From Darksidea phi (lineage: Eukaryota > Ascomycota > Dothideomycetes > Pleosporales > Lentitheciaceae): a stretch of DNA of 64,000 nucleotides. The first letter of the stretch is position 1, and every line of letters starts with the position of its first letter. Under the pieces are notes generated by a model. It did not search any database. It had not been told where the DNA came from and saw only the letters and a program-made list of their open reading frames with translations. Shown here piece after piece: positions 22,627 to 33,679 of this stretch. The position numbers were made by a program, and so were the translations under genes. The stretch covers positions 62,001 to 126,000 of the forward strand of contig JASJFT010000107.1 of the NCBI GenBank assembly GCA_030770425.1. Reading direction: 5' to 3'.

Positions 22627-24112
22627 ATGTCAGAGAAACCAATAGGCGATAAGGTAGGAGGACGCACAACCCCGCGTGCCCCTCGATGCTCATAGCTCGT
22701 GCATAACTAATCTTCTTCAATCAGCCCACAAAGACAGGCACAACGTCTGGTGCCGAGTCCCCGACCACGGCTCGCGAGCTCGACTTTGACGACGACATCG
22801 ACACACAGGCGACGGGCATCGAGCACGTCACATCCCCGCCGCCCCCCGCAAAGTCGCCAAAACCAGGAGTACGCTTCTCCGCCGACGCCACCGAGATACC
22901 ACCCCCGAAGCCTCCGCGCCCGATGAGCCCCCAGCAGCAGGCCGAGAACACACTGATTGAGGCCTTTCCGGGCATTGACTCGAAGGTCGTCAAGGCGGTG
23001 CTGGTTGCTAGCGGAGGCAATGTGGAGCCGGCCTTCAATGCCCTGTTGAGCATGTCAGATCCCTCCTTCCAGGCCGAAGAGGCACCTCCGCCCAAACCAC
23101 CCCGGCCAGCACAGCAGCCTCGCAGTCAGGTCGAACAGGATGAAATCTACGCGCGCCAGCTGGCCGAGCACTACCAGAGCGGCTATGGCTCGCGCTCTCG
23201 GGGCGATCCACCGCTGCCGAACCAGCGGCGCGAAACCGGTTTGAAGCCGAATGAGCTCAACGATGACCCAAATCATAGCTTCTTCGATGGTAGTTGGCCC
23301 TGTTAGTTTCTTCTTGTGACTGAGTTACTTATACACCGCAGATGACCTTCCCGAGATCCGTCGGAACATCGAACAGGGCTTCCGCGAGACGCAGAGCAAG
23401 GTCAACAAGTGGATCTCCGACTTCCGAAAGAAGCTCGACGGCGAGCCCGACGAGTACGACAGATACGGAAACCCCGTACCTCGTCCCGACGAGCGACGAA
23501 ATTTTGGTCCCTCGCAGTCGGACCAGCTCCATGGCATTCGCAAGTCCGCTGAGGCGCGCCGATCCTCCGACCGTGAGCGCTATGACAATGACAACCGCAT
23601 GCTCGGGGACGATTTCGAGGCTCTTGAGCTGAGAGATGATGAGGGTAAGCCTATGGTGAACAACACGAGAAGTGCCTATGCTAATGAAACCCACAGCCAC
23701 GGGCCAGCAGAGGTCGAACCGCCCTCAGGCGAACCCAAACTTGTTCAAGCCAACGCCCGTATCCCCGCCCCAGAGCGGCCCCGTTGACGAAGTCGATGCC
23801 CTGTACCGAAATCCATCTCCCAACAATCAAGCTGGAAACGCCCCAGGCAAGACAAGCGGCAAGAAGTGGCAACCACTTACATCGGTAGCGCCCAACCCCG
23901 AGCCTGATGACCACGACCCCTTCAGCCTCGGCGATAGCGATGAGGAGGATGTCAAGGCAAAGGACATCAAATCGGAGGATACAGAGCGGTTGAAGAAGGC
24001 GGCGGAGGGCAAGGAGGGCACTACAGCAGGTGAACTTAAACCGGCAGAACGGAGTGGGAGCGTGTCACATAAAGATGCGACTGCGGAGGCGCTGCTGAAG
24101 GAGGCTAAGTAG
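22627..24112 (+). CDS. CUE5: CUE-domain ubiquitin-binding protein, Cue5-like autophagy adaptor
   Basis: Four exons (22627..22653, 22725..23289, 23342..23644, 23697..24112) join to 436 residues. A CUE domain lies near residues 105-145 (ENTLIEAFPGIDSKVVKAVL, then FNALLSM) and carries the FP and LL features that bind monoubiquitin. A proline-rich linker, a charged central part and an acidic tail (DPFSLGDSDEED) follow. The sequence KKWQPLTSV contains WQPL, the same four residues I recall as the Atg8-interacting motif of yeast Cue5. In yeast, Cue5 links ubiquitinated proteins and aggregates to Atg8 for selective autophagy. Domain order and motif position fit that role. The first exon is only nine codons and the start is supported by the clean first intron. 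Confidence 0.9.
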
Positions 24113-24429
24113 ATACTGTATTCTAGTAAGACTCTTTGCTGTTGATGCGTCACGGCCGATCGGGTGGGAGAAACCAAGCTTGTCGAATATACCGTAGCTT
24201 GGAATGAGTACTTGTTACAGATTCTTGTACGTCTGCTTTTCGATACATCATCTTGATATGCGTCCGTGAAGCGGGTACCGACGTGTTTATCAGAGCTTGC
24301 TAATACCTGCATCGCATAGTCGAATACATGCGCATTCAAAGGGGAAGGTGTGATGGAATCAAACAATCGCGTTGCCGCCAATAGTACCTAGGGCGCGGTA
24401 GCGGCTTGGATGAAGAGGCGAAAGTTTGT

Positions 24430-24890
24430 CGGCTCGGTAATTGAAAAGCTGTGCCTACTTGTTGCTTTACTCACCTACGCGCTTGCAATCCCTCTACTTT
24501 TGCCCCTCATATCCTCGTCACTGTCCGCAAACACGCCATTATTCTGGGCGTCAGGACCTAGAATCAGCCCTGACTGGCTAAACTTGGGTGCATCACCGCT
24601 CCAGCAAATTTGTGGGAAAATGTAGTTTAGATTAAGTAGGATGGAAAAAAGGTGTACTGACAGGTTATTGCGGAAGAGGTAGAAGGGACGGCGGAGAAGG
24701 GATATGGCGTGAACTGCTCTTGGCATGGTTGTCCAAATGTTCTGGCATAACAGATTCTGACCGGGTCCGTCCAATACGGCCAAACATATCTTAAGGGCAG
24801 GGCGTTGATAACCTTCTGGAAGTAGTATACGGTATCACCAGGTTGCGTACGTGCATATGTACGTGTCCAGATGTTGCTCATAGACTCAGG
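24430..24890 (-). pseudogene. Possible decayed gene of unknown family
   Basis: Minus-strand frames carry protein-like stretches that seem to follow one another across a frame change. MSNIWTRTYARTQPGDTVYY begins at 24881; DGPGQNLLCQNIWTTMPRAV and SLLRRPFYLFRNN follow at about 24660-24770. After a possible small intron come ICWSGDAPKFSQSGLILGPD and FADSDEDMRG (about 24490-24610). I do not recognise the family. It is read as one broken gene because successive blocks are in consistent order and orientation. It could instead be chance openness. Confidence 0.3.
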
Positions 24891-25619
24891 GATGAACTGA
24901 GGCTCGTTCCTAGATTCAGAGAGACCGTTCTAGCTTCGGCGAAGATAGCGTCTCGTAGACGAACCGTTAAGGGTTCGAGCCATGGTTAAAGTAAACCGTG
25001 TGGTTGAAAATCGGTTTCTTATGGCTAGAATGTGCAGTAGCCCAACCGAAGCATATCTACGCCTTTTCTTTTGTAAAATTTTCTACTTGTTTTTTCTTAG
25101 GTACTAGCTCCCTTCTAGATCAGTTGTGCGGAGTAACCCAACAACAAGTGCAGGCCAAAAGGCACGAAGTTAGCAAAGCTAATCCAGACTGGCATTGATA
25201 CAACAAAGAAGCGCCTTCAGTACAAATTATTAGGTACTGGCACCCTTCTACATTGGCTTTCGCAGCAACTAAGCAACGGAGTAAATAAAAATAATGATAT
25301 TATCAAGTAGAGAGAGTAGTGTCTCTGCAAGTCTATATGATAATACATGTGGCAAATATGAAAAACCAGATATGAGAATGGGCTCAGTAGTCAGGGGATC
25401 TACTACTAAGTGCAGTAATAGTAGTGGAATGGAAGTCAAGGTTGGAAATAGCGTGCAGGACGACATGCCAAGGCAGTCTGAGTAAGAAAGCACAACCAAA
25501 GCCATGAAAGTTCGAATTTCGACTATGCGTTATTATTATCTAACATAACAAGTCTAACAGATCAAGCAACTTTACGCTTGGGCAGTAAATCCCTCATTTT
25601 TGTGAACGAGAAGGATGCG
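24891..25619. other. A/T-rich intergenic stretch
   Basis: No gene is recognised. Composition drifts toward A/T between about 25040 and 25330, and neither strand holds a convincing open frame. Confidence 0.4.
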
Positions 25620-26032
25620 TCAACCCGAAGATATAAACCTCGTCGAGGCCTAACAAGTCACGGGGCCTCCCAAGATGCCTGGCGGAAAAGCCGAGCAGGG
25701 CTAAACCGGTCAGCTTGTACGTATCAAATTGGAATCATACATACCGAGCCGTCGAAGCTGCAGTTAAAAACTCGCGGTGCATCTATAATGCCATTGTTGC
25801 ACCCTAAAGGTACACCAAAGAAGGGCGAGTCGGTAGGAGAAGTGATGGTGCAGGCTCCGCGTGGAATGTTATTCGTAGGCGAAATGGTATGGCATGTGCC
25901 GTGTAACTTTGTGATGGAGGTTGTGCTTAATTGTCGATCGACAAGAGTGGCTGGAGCGAACGTTGTGGGTGTGGGAGCAGGTGATGCGGAGATCGAGGTG
26001 AGAAAGGCAAGGAGAGCCGTGTAGGCACGCAT
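25620..26032 (-). CDS. Small secreted cysteine-containing protein
   Basis: An N-terminal signal peptide (MRAYTALLAFLTSISAS, likely cleavage near Ala-Ser-Pro) is followed by about 80 residues with five cysteines (GTC, GAC, LGC, FNC, VC if unspliced). The long open frame runs to 25724, but codons near its end include a GTATGT donor. Splicing 25650..25744 (95 nt, ending TTAG) adds a nine-residue end and stops at 25620, leaving four cysteines. Both forms are small and secreted, the size range of fungal effector-like or surface proteins. No named family is recognised, so no host-related function is claimed. Confidence 0.6.
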
Positions 26033-27397
26033 TTTAAGTAGATTTCAGTAGAGACAAACGGAGATTGAACGGAGATGGATGAAGTTGAAAAAGTTGTGAA
26101 GCACGTCGGGGCTTTATACTTGAGAATAGGCCATGGTATTGAAAACTATGACGCTGCTTTAGGTACTCGGAGTGTCAAGAATCTGCATGTATGACCGCTG
26201 ATGCATCCGACCCAGTCCGCTCTTTCGATATTAATCGTTAACATTTCCTCTGGTTGACTACTCTAGAAGAGTTCCGAGAGATCATGCTGGCGGTAGTGGG
26301 CGTTCTCACGGCGCTTGCTGAGTCGCGGGAAGTAAGAGCGTATGATCCGTCAGCATCAGCATCCGACCCATATACCTCACACTAATGGGCTCAATAATCG
26401 TAAAAGGGAGGATGACCGGTTCACCGTAATATCAATGAATATTTCGCGGCACTGGCAAACGCAGTTCGTCTAAAAAGCTCATTGGAGACATTTCGGTTCC
26501 GCTTTCCACAAAAGAAGCGAGAATGCTACCATGCTTTTTCTTCCATGCGCTCTGGACCGAGAGATCGCCTTGCATTTCTCATGTACTTCATGTTTGTCTC
26601 ACCGATGCGTGTTCTAGATTCATTACCAGGTGTGATGCGGTCCCAAACACTCCCCATCTGGTAAAACATCATCTCCACATCTTTCTAAAAATTGTACCTA
26701 CGCGAAAGTTAGTGGATGAGATTTTGGCTTATGTCTACATTCCCTGTAAAAGATGCATGAAAATTTTAGGAGGCGTCATGGCCTCCGTAACTCCGGATGT
26801 TAGTTTGGTCCTACATAATCTTCAATGTGAGAATTGCTGAGACCGCGGCGTTGAAGCCTTGCCAAAATGCGCAACAGATGTTGTGGCCCGTGACGAGAGG
26901 TTGTGCCGTTATCGGCGGGAACACACGACGGGATTTCCTTTTTGAGGCGGGGATGGCCAGCGAGGTTTGACATTGGAGACTAGTGCTACTCAAGAACGGC
27001 AACCTTTACCCCAGAAGACGCTTCCGATATCCGCATGTCCGAGCAAATTCGTGGGGTGGAGTGCGGGGATCGGATCGGTCCGAATAGTGATTGAGGTTTT
27101 GTGGAAATGCCCTCGGAGGGGCACTGTGTTCCCCGCACTTCTTTCCGAACGTCCCGCAAGGCAAGTTTGCCGAACGAGGATTGTTGACCTGTGTCGGCAA
27201 GTAGCCTATAACCACGTGGGCGGTTATGCGAGAAGAAATAGTTGCGTGGTACAAATCGTCAGCGATAACCCACGACGCATCATATAAAGCAGCGGCCTCG
27301 CCCGTCCTAATGCACACAAATCCAACCAGCCCTCACATACGAAGTCCTTACATTGATGTCATTATACGACGGTTTCTAACTAGAAGAATCACCAGTC
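26033..27397. other. Intergenic region upstream of the monooxygenase gene
   Basis: The short open frames at 26482..26664, 26523..26840 and 26967..27287 show no motif. The last 300 bp before the monooxygenase ATG are presumed promoter. Confidence 0.4.
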
Positions 27398-29299
27398 ATG
27401 GGAGCTTACGACGGCCCGGGTCCTTCCAGTCAGCGCGTTGAGCCGGGCTCTGTCAACATTCCCCTTGGGGAGTTCCCGGCCACCTCTAATAACTCCTCGG
27501 TCGATGCAGCCAAAGTTGCGCATGATGTCGTCTCTAAACTCACCTATGCCGTCTCCCAGGGCCCATCGAGCGTAGCAAGGCTCTTTCTAGACGACAAAAG
27601 CTACTGGCGTGATCACCTGGGCCTGAGCTGGGGCCTCAGGACCTTGAAAGGACGAGACCAGATCTCAGAATTTGTGAGAGAGAGTAGGATCAAGCTTGAG
27701 AAGGTCGAGGTCGATGCGAGCGCGCCACACAAAGCCCCGAAGTTCGCACCTATTGATCTCTGGGGTGACGTCAATGGCATTCAATCGTTCATCACATTCG
27801 AAACTGAGCTTGGCAGAGGTCAGGGCGTTTTGGCGCTCGCTGAAGAGAACGGAGGATGGAAGATCTTCACCATCTACATGGTTCTAACCGAGTTAAAAGG
27901 CTTCGAAGAGCTCGTGCGACATCGTCGACCAAAGGGTGTGAAGCATGGCGAGGATCCGACGAGGAAGAATTGGAGGGAGGAACGGGAAGCGGAAGCAAAC
28001 CTCGAGGGCGTCGACCCCAAGGTTTTAATTATCGGCGCCGGCCAAGGAGGGCTCACGGCTGCAGCACGATTGAAGATGCTCAACATCCCATCGCTCATCA
28101 TTGATATGAACGAGCGTGTTGGCGACAATTGGCGGAAGCGCTATCATCAACTCGTCCTCCACGATCCCGTCTGGTACGACCATCTTCCGTACCTTCCGTT
28201 TCCTCCGCACTGGCCAGTTTTCACACCCAAGGATAAACTTGCAGAGTTTTTCGAATCATATGTCAAGCTCCTAGAGCTAAACGTCTGGACATCTACAACG
28301 ATAAAATCAACAGCATGGGATGAAAGCAAGAGACACTGGACGGTCACGCTCGAACGCAAGATGCTTGATGGCACAACTGAAACAAAAACCCTACATCCGA
28401 ACCATATCATTCTGGCAACCGGTCACTCTGGTGAGAAGAATTTCCCTACCATGAAAGGAATGGATTGCTTCAAAGGTGACCGACTTTGTCACTCCTCCGA
28501 GTTTTCGGGTGCGAAGCTCAACTCGCACGGCAAAAAGGCGGTCGTAGTCGGCTGCTGCAACTCAGGTCACGACATCGCGCAAGACTTCTACGAGAAGGGA
28601 TACGATGTCACCATCGTCCAGCGCAGCACAACGTGCGTCATATCCTCTGAAGCCGTCACAGACATCGGACTCAAAGGCCTATATGATGAAGACGGGCCGC
28701 CAGTCGAAGATGCAGATGTAATCTTCTGGTCGGTACCCAGCTCGCTTCTCAAGGCGCAGCAAGTCAAGGTGACGAAGCTGCAGAACGAGAATGACAAGAA
28801 GGTCCTGGATGGCCTGCGCGCAGCCGGATTCGGAATCGACAATGGACCTATGGACTCCGGTCTACTCATGAAGTACTTCCATCGCGGTGGCGGTTATTAC
28901 ATCGACGTAGGCGCTTCGCAGCTCATTGTCGACGGAAAGATTAAGGTGAAACAAGGACAAGAGATCGCTCAGATACTGCCGCATGGAATCGAGTTCGCGG
29001 ATGGGTCGAAGCTGGATGCGGATGAGATTATATTCGCGACCGGGTATCAAAACATGAGGTCGCAGGCGCGAACAATCTTCGGAGATGATGTTGCCGATCG
29101 CGTGGGCGATGTGTGGGGGCTGAATGAAGAAGGCGAGTTCAGGGCTATGTGGCAGCGGTCTGGGCATCCGGGATTCTGGTTTATGGGCGGTAACCTTGCG
29201 ATATCGAGGTACTATTCCAGGATCTTGGCGTTGCAGATCAAGGCGATTGAGGAGGGTATTGTTGGCAATAATGTAGAGGTTGAACGGGCGCGGTTGTAG
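27398..29299 (+). CDS. FAD/NAD(P)H-dependent flavin monooxygenase with NTF2-like N-terminus
   Basis: This is an intact single-exon frame of 633 residues. Residues 30-170 form an NTF2-like segment (DVVSKLTYAVSQ, then IDLWGDVNGIQSFITFETEL). The FAD Rossmann motif GAGQGG lies near 212 and is followed by IDMNERVGDNWRKRY. A second dinucleotide motif, VVGCCNSGHD, near 382 would bind NADPH. An ATGYQN motif lies near 545. The overall layout matches fungal class B-type flavin monooxygenases, which oxygenate carbonyls or heteroatoms. The FMO/BVMO fingerprint between the two nucleotide sites is only partly matched (HSSEFSGAKLNSHGKKAV). The substrate is unknown. Flanking intergenic regions on both sides exceed 1 kb, and no biosynthetic cluster partners are visible. 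Confidence 0.92.
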   Translation: MGAYDGPGPSSQRVEPGSVNIPLGEFPATSNNSSVDAAKVAHDVVSKLTYAVSQGPSSVARLFLDDKSYWRDHLGLSWGLRTLKGRDQISEFVRESRIKLEKVEVDASAPHKAPKFAPIDLWGDVNGIQSFITFETELGRGQGVLALAEENGGWKIFTIYMVLTELKGFEELVRHRRPKGVKHGEDPTRKNWREEREAEANLEGVDPKVLIIGAGQGGLTAAARLKMLNIPSLIIDMNERVGDNWRKRYHQLVLHDPVWYDHLPYLPFPPHWPVFTPKDKLAEFFESYVKLLELNVWTSTTIKSTAWDESKRHWTVTLERKMLDGTTETKTLHPNHIILATGHSGEKNFPTMKGMDCFKGDRLCHSSEFSGAKLNSHGKKAVVVGCCNSGHDIAQDFYEKGYDVTIVQRSTTCVISSEAVTDIGLKGLYDEDGPPVEDADVIFWSVPSSLLKAQQVKVTKLQNENDKKVLDGLRAAGFGIDNGPMDSGLLMKYFHRGGGYYIDVGASQLIVDGKIKVKQGQEIAQILPHGIEFADGSKLDADEIIFATGYQNMRSQARTIFGDDVADRVGDVWGLNEEGEFRAMWQRSGHPGFWFMGGNLAISRYYSRILALQIKAIEEGIVGNNVEVERARL

Positions 29300-30426
29300 A
29301 AAACAGCTTGCAGGCTCTTCAGCAACATACTACTATTCTAATTTACTTTTAGATCTATCTCAACATTCTGTTTGTCTTTTGGTTTTATGATTGATGCACA
29401 TCAGGCTTGCTCTTTTACATCTAACAGGCTTCACCGAGGGTGACACCACCGAGAGACTTTATCCGCCCAAAGATTGAATAGGTTGAGGTGTGATGCTAGT
29501 GAGGAATCTGAGCCTAGATTCCTTCGTCGAGGTTCTGTAACCTCGATACGCGCTAAACTAAAATGCACATTATGGGTTTGAAACTATCAGCATGTTTCTA
29601 ATAGTCCTTGCGCCAGCGATACGTTCGACATGGAGATAACCTCCGCCTTTTCAAAAATATTTCTTCCAAGCATCACCTCATCTGCACTTGACAGTCACGA
29701 TGTACTAGAAGGAATAATTAAGGAAACCTCGTCCATGCTCTTCATGAAGAAGAAGTGCATTTTCTTTTATGGCACGCTCTTGGCCCATTGTTTCCACAAG
29801 TGTACTATCTTGGACATGGGCATTTATTACCGGCCGTGGCATGCATGTACATGGAGCAGGTAAGTCCTCAATTCTTGTGTCTCAGTCCCGGGATGGCCGT
29901 TGCTCCAGTAGTCTATGCTCTGCGCTGAATACGGCCACCTGGCGCCGCCATCAACGGATGCCGAGGACCAAGAAGGTGCCCTGGATGCCTGGAACTTGCA
30001 TCACTGGTTGCGCAGAGACTCGGCATTACTATAATGAAAGTTGATGTTTCTCATGGAGCCAGAGCAGGTTCAGTCGCATGATGGGATGGCAGAGCAGATA
30101 ACGGCATGCACTATGCTCCCTTAGGTGCGGGTGGCGGTGGCTTGGTGTGTATGTTTGTGGTGTCTTTGCACAAAGTTTAGCCTTTATAGGCAGCCTATCG
30201 GGCTGAGCCTCAAACCGGCCTGACACGCCCACTCAGCATATCTTCGGCTTGGAGCTAATAAGCATAAAGTACTACATTTACTACAGTAATACAAAAGGTT
30301 CTATACTAGATACAAGTCGGATGAATAATACTAGTTGGATTCCAAGCCTAACTAGCATCATGCATCATAGGGCAACGGCGCGGATAAGTTGACTCTGCCA
30401 ACGGCCTTGAAAGCCGATTTCGTGAA
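29300..30426. other. Intergenic region between convergent genes
   Basis: The monooxygenase gene (+) and the unknown gene at 30427 (-) converge here. An A/T-richer patch around 30245-30350 may be repeat debris. No open frame is convincing. Confidence 0.4.
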
Positions 30427-31350
30427 TCATGCTCGTTTCTTGATAGGCATGTATAGTCCCTCAATACCGTGCTCCTTCCAATTTTTCCACGACTGACGAA
30501 GCTCCTCCTGCTCGCTATCAGTCTCATATTCGAATTTCACCCTACGAGGGTTGGCCATGTTCTTGACTTCGTCCACAACCCCATCGTCGTCCTCATTTTC
30601 GTCACTGGATGTGACCGTCTCAGACACATCAGCAGCTTCTTTCTCGACCTCGACCGTAGTGGTGCGCGATGCCGTGCCCTCCGACTTCCGCAACTTGGCC
30701 CAACGAGCAAATGCTCGGCTGTCGAGATGCTCATCCGTCACGGTAGCGGGACCACCTAGGTGCTTAACTAGCTCCTCGAATTGATCTGGATAGAACCATA
30801 CCTCTTGCGGATGCGCTTGATGATGCTTAACGCATCGCGTCAGGTCAAGAGCATCGTTTCCCTCCGGCATGCCCTTCAGCCCCTTCGCAAGGTCCTTGAA
30901 AGGTGTGGATGGCGGCTGCTCATTCCACTTCTCATGCTTCCGCGGATACGTCTTCGCTGGCGTCCTAAAGCCTTCAACTCTCAGCCCAATGGTACGCTCA
31001 TCCCATCCCTCAGGCGGCGTATGCTTCAGCACTGTCCATCCATTGTACCGGTCCTCGGTGCGCGTCCGTACCGCATTCTGCATTAGTCGCAGCACGCTGT
31101 TGAAGGCGATCTGACCCGAGGGCATGTCGCGGTTCGTGTTGATGATGAATGCGAGGGTTGGCGTGTTGGCGCCGTTGCTAATGAAGCGCTCGATGACATC
31201 CCAAGATTTGAGGGTCGAGGGGAGGAAAGTGAGGAGTTCGACGGCTGTTATGTTGCCCGTGGCTGGGAAAGGGAGGTTGAGCGATGGAGCGTCCTTGAGT
31301 TTGTCCCAGGATGCGGCTTGGGCTTTCACGGGGTCTTTGGTTCGCGGCAT
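30427..31350 (-). CDS. Hypothetical protein, acidic C-terminal part
   Basis: This is a 307-residue open frame from the ATG at 31350 (MPRTKDPVKAQAASWDKL). The frame stays open 20 codons upstream to 31410 with another possible start, but the upstream part looks like promoter or leader sequence. Visible features are a conserved-looking core (SGQIAFNSVLRLMQNAVRTR), a basic Pro-rich section and an acidic stretch (SSDENEDDDGVVDE) before a charged helical end. There is no signal peptide or membrane segment. I do not recognise a domain. It is probably a real fungal gene because the frame is long, single and Pro/Glu/Lys-balanced. Confidence 0.6.
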   Translation of the reverse strand: MPRTKDPVKAQAASWDKLKDAPSLNLPFPATGNITAVELLTFLPSTLKSWDVIERFISNGANTPTLAFIINTNRDMPSGQIAFNSVLRLMQNAVRTRTEDRYNGWTVLKHTPPEGWDERTIGLRVEGFRTPAKTYPRKHEKWNEQPPSTPFKDLAKGLKGMPEGNDALDLTRCVKHHQAHPQEVWFYPDQFEELVKHLGGPATVTDEHLDSRAFARWAKLRKSEGTASRTTTVEVEKEAADVSETVTSSDENEDDDGVVDEVKNMANPRRVKFEYETDSEQEELRQSWKNWKEHGIEGLYMPIKKRA

Positions 31351-31859
31351 TCCGACGGTTTTCTGTGCGGTGTTAGGGTGTGGTCGAAAGGGGTGAGGTT
31401 GCAAGTGCAAGTGCAGGAGGGGTATTTATATGGGTGGGCTTGCAAAAAAGGTGTTCTGCCTGGATCTTCTGTGAAAGCTCTGACTAATCGATTTATTGGG
31501 ATTGCGTTTGCAATGGTGTAGTGAAAGCTGCCTAGCAAGCAAGCATTGACCGACTTTGAAAATTGGTGAAATTTCACAGTCGGGTCGAACACTCCAATTT
31601 TTGCTCTTTGCAAACGGATCTAGCATTGTGAAGGTCCTCGAAAACCAGTCGATTAGCTATGCAAGTACCACTTCGAACATGTGTCTTCTTCCAAGTGATC
31701 TAATGAACGGGATAGAGCTACGAGCCATGTATAGAAGATTTAGAGTCGCATTTACATTGCGGTTCAAACGAGGGTTGGAAGCTAGGTAAGAGTAGGTTGC
31801 AAAGCATGTTAATTCAAGCTAAAGCACAGGGTATACTGAACTAGTACATAATTCACTGC

Positions 31860-32888
31860 TCATGCCTCTACGTCATCGGCAATTTTAATGACTATCGACC
31901 CGATCCCCGTGTTCTGGTTGAACTCGCGATGCGCCTGCGGGTACGTCTCAAGCGTCCATACTTTCTTAATGGGCGCCCTAATCTTCCCTTGCAGGACCAT
32001 ATCAAACAACGTCTTCAACTCTGGCTCAAAAGTGCTCTGATCCCTGTTGATGTAATAGAAGCTAGTCTTATTGGGACAAAATGGAACTGCATTCCTGGCC
32101 AGCAACTTTGCAATGGCAGGAATCTGGCTACGCGTCTCTCCGCCATTCAGCAGATTGTAATTTCCACCGTAGCCGATAAGATGGCCGCCGCCTTCGGCTT
32201 TGGGAGCAAGGATGCTCCAGCTCTCGTCCCAGGACTCGAAGCCGAGCGGGTCCATGACCACATGTGCGCCGCCGATGGCGTTCATGGCTGTGATCCAGTT
32301 CTTGTCGGTGTAGACGAAGGGAGTCGCGCCGGCTTCGCGGAGCTCGGCGTGTTTGGACTGGGAGGCGGTGCCGTAGACCTCAGCGCCTTCGAGTTTGCAG
32401 AGGGTCAAGAGAGCAAAGCCTACGGCGCCGCTCAAGCCGTGGATGAAGACGCGCCTGGCCTTGGTGACCTTAGCTAAACGATAGACCATGCCGTAGGCTG
32501 TGCTCCAGTCCAACGTCATGGCAACGGCTTGCTGCAAGTCCAGACCCTTGGGAACAGCGACAAGATACTTCTCAGGAAGATTGACGAGTTCGGCGTGGGC
32601 TTCGTGTACGGTGAGGCAGACGATTAGGTCGCCCTTCTGGAATTTGGAGCAGCCGCGACCGTTGATATGTACGCGGCCTACGAGAGTGTAGCCAGGAGTG
32701 AAAGGAGCGCTGTTCTGGTTGGGGTATTTACCCACGCGCATCAATATGTCCGCACCACCCATACCGGAGTAGATTGTTTTGACTTGGACATCATGGGACT
32801 TCGGGGGTTCGATCTGGGCGTCGACGACCTGAACCACCGACGCGTCGCCGTAGGTGGGGATGAGGGCTTTGCGGATGGTGGTAGACAT
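31860..32888 (-). CDS. Zinc-independent MDR oxidoreductase (quinone oxidoreductase-like)
   Basis: This is an intact 342-residue single-exon protein. The N-terminal GroES-like part contains GMGGADILMRVGKYP and PFTPGYTLVGRV. The nucleotide-binding part has RVFIHGLSGAVGFALLTLCK, the AxxGxxG-type motif of NADPH-dependent quinone oxidoreductases. Typical catalytic and structural zinc cysteines of alcohol dehydrogenases are missing, which fits the zinc-independent branch. The C-terminus ends GSIVIKIADDVEA. The reaction is presumably NADPH-dependent reduction of a quinone or enone; the substrate is not fixed. The gene is divergent from the F-box-like gene at 33680, with about 790 bp between starts. 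Confidence 0.9.
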   Translation of the reverse strand: MSTTIRKALIPTYGDASVVQVVDAQIEPPKSHDVQVKTIYSGMGGADILMRVGKYPNQNSAPFTPGYTLVGRVHINGRGCSKFQKGDLIVCLTVHEAHAELVNLPEKYLVAVPKGLDLQQAVAMTLDWSTAYGMVYRLAKVTKARRVFIHGLSGAVGFALLTLCKLEGAEVYGTASQSKHAELREAGATPFVYTDKNWITAMNAIGGAHVVMDPLGFESWDESWSILAPKAEGGGHLIGYGGNYNLLNGGETRSQIPAIAKLLARNAVPFCPNKTSFYYINRDQSTFEPELKTLFDMVLQGKIRAPIKKVWTLETYPQAHREFNQNTGIGSIVIKIADDVEA

Positions 32889-33679
32889 GTTGATAGTGAT
32901 TTTGGGCTTTGGAGAGTGAGATATGGGTAATGCAACCTAATTACCTGAAATGGTATCGATGGAGTTGATGTGCTAGGGTGATGATGGGAATGAACTTCGA
33001 CGTTGCCATTGCGCTCTTTGTATAAAACACAGTTACAGACATGGCGCGGTAGAGTAGCGATCAATCTCTCTAGAGCGCAATCGAATCTCCCCGTACAGGA
33101 CCTGCGCCCGTAATCATGGGGAAATCCACGCTTTTGCCCGTTCGTGGTGTTGAGGCGCAGAGGGCAGATCAGGCCGAGCCGGGCAGAATATTTGCCCGGC
33201 TCACGCAATCGGTTAGCGCAGCCCCTCATTTGAAATCAAATACTCTGACGCAGGAATAACCTCTTCATTCAATTCTACTTTGGTCTTTCATACCCAGCAC
33301 GAGCACGGTTGTACGTTCGAGCTTCGTTTCGGGTTCTTCTTGGTCTTCGATGGTTCGAGTTGAACGCAGGAGTTCTAACACGCGATTCATAATGGCTCAC
33401 CATGACGGCCGGCATGAAGTCTTTCCTCCCACTTAAAACGAGAAATGAAACGAGACAAACATTATTACCATATGCAGCGTCATCGCCACTTGTGATTTCT
33501 ATAGAAAACGGATTAGTCCCCATTGCCAGAGCCTTGAACCTCCCTTCGAATGCATCTTAGTGCCCGATATGTGATTTTGCCAACGTATCGATTCTATCGT
33601 TCGATCCAGCGCCGACACCATTACAGACATGCTAACGTGGAAATAGACCACGCTAGGGATTGTAACCAGCTCCGCGACG

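Noticed and set aside
24966..24985. tRNA-like GGGTTCGAGCC string
   Set aside because: A T-loop-like string alone; no acceptor stem, anticodon arm or D-loop can be paired around it.
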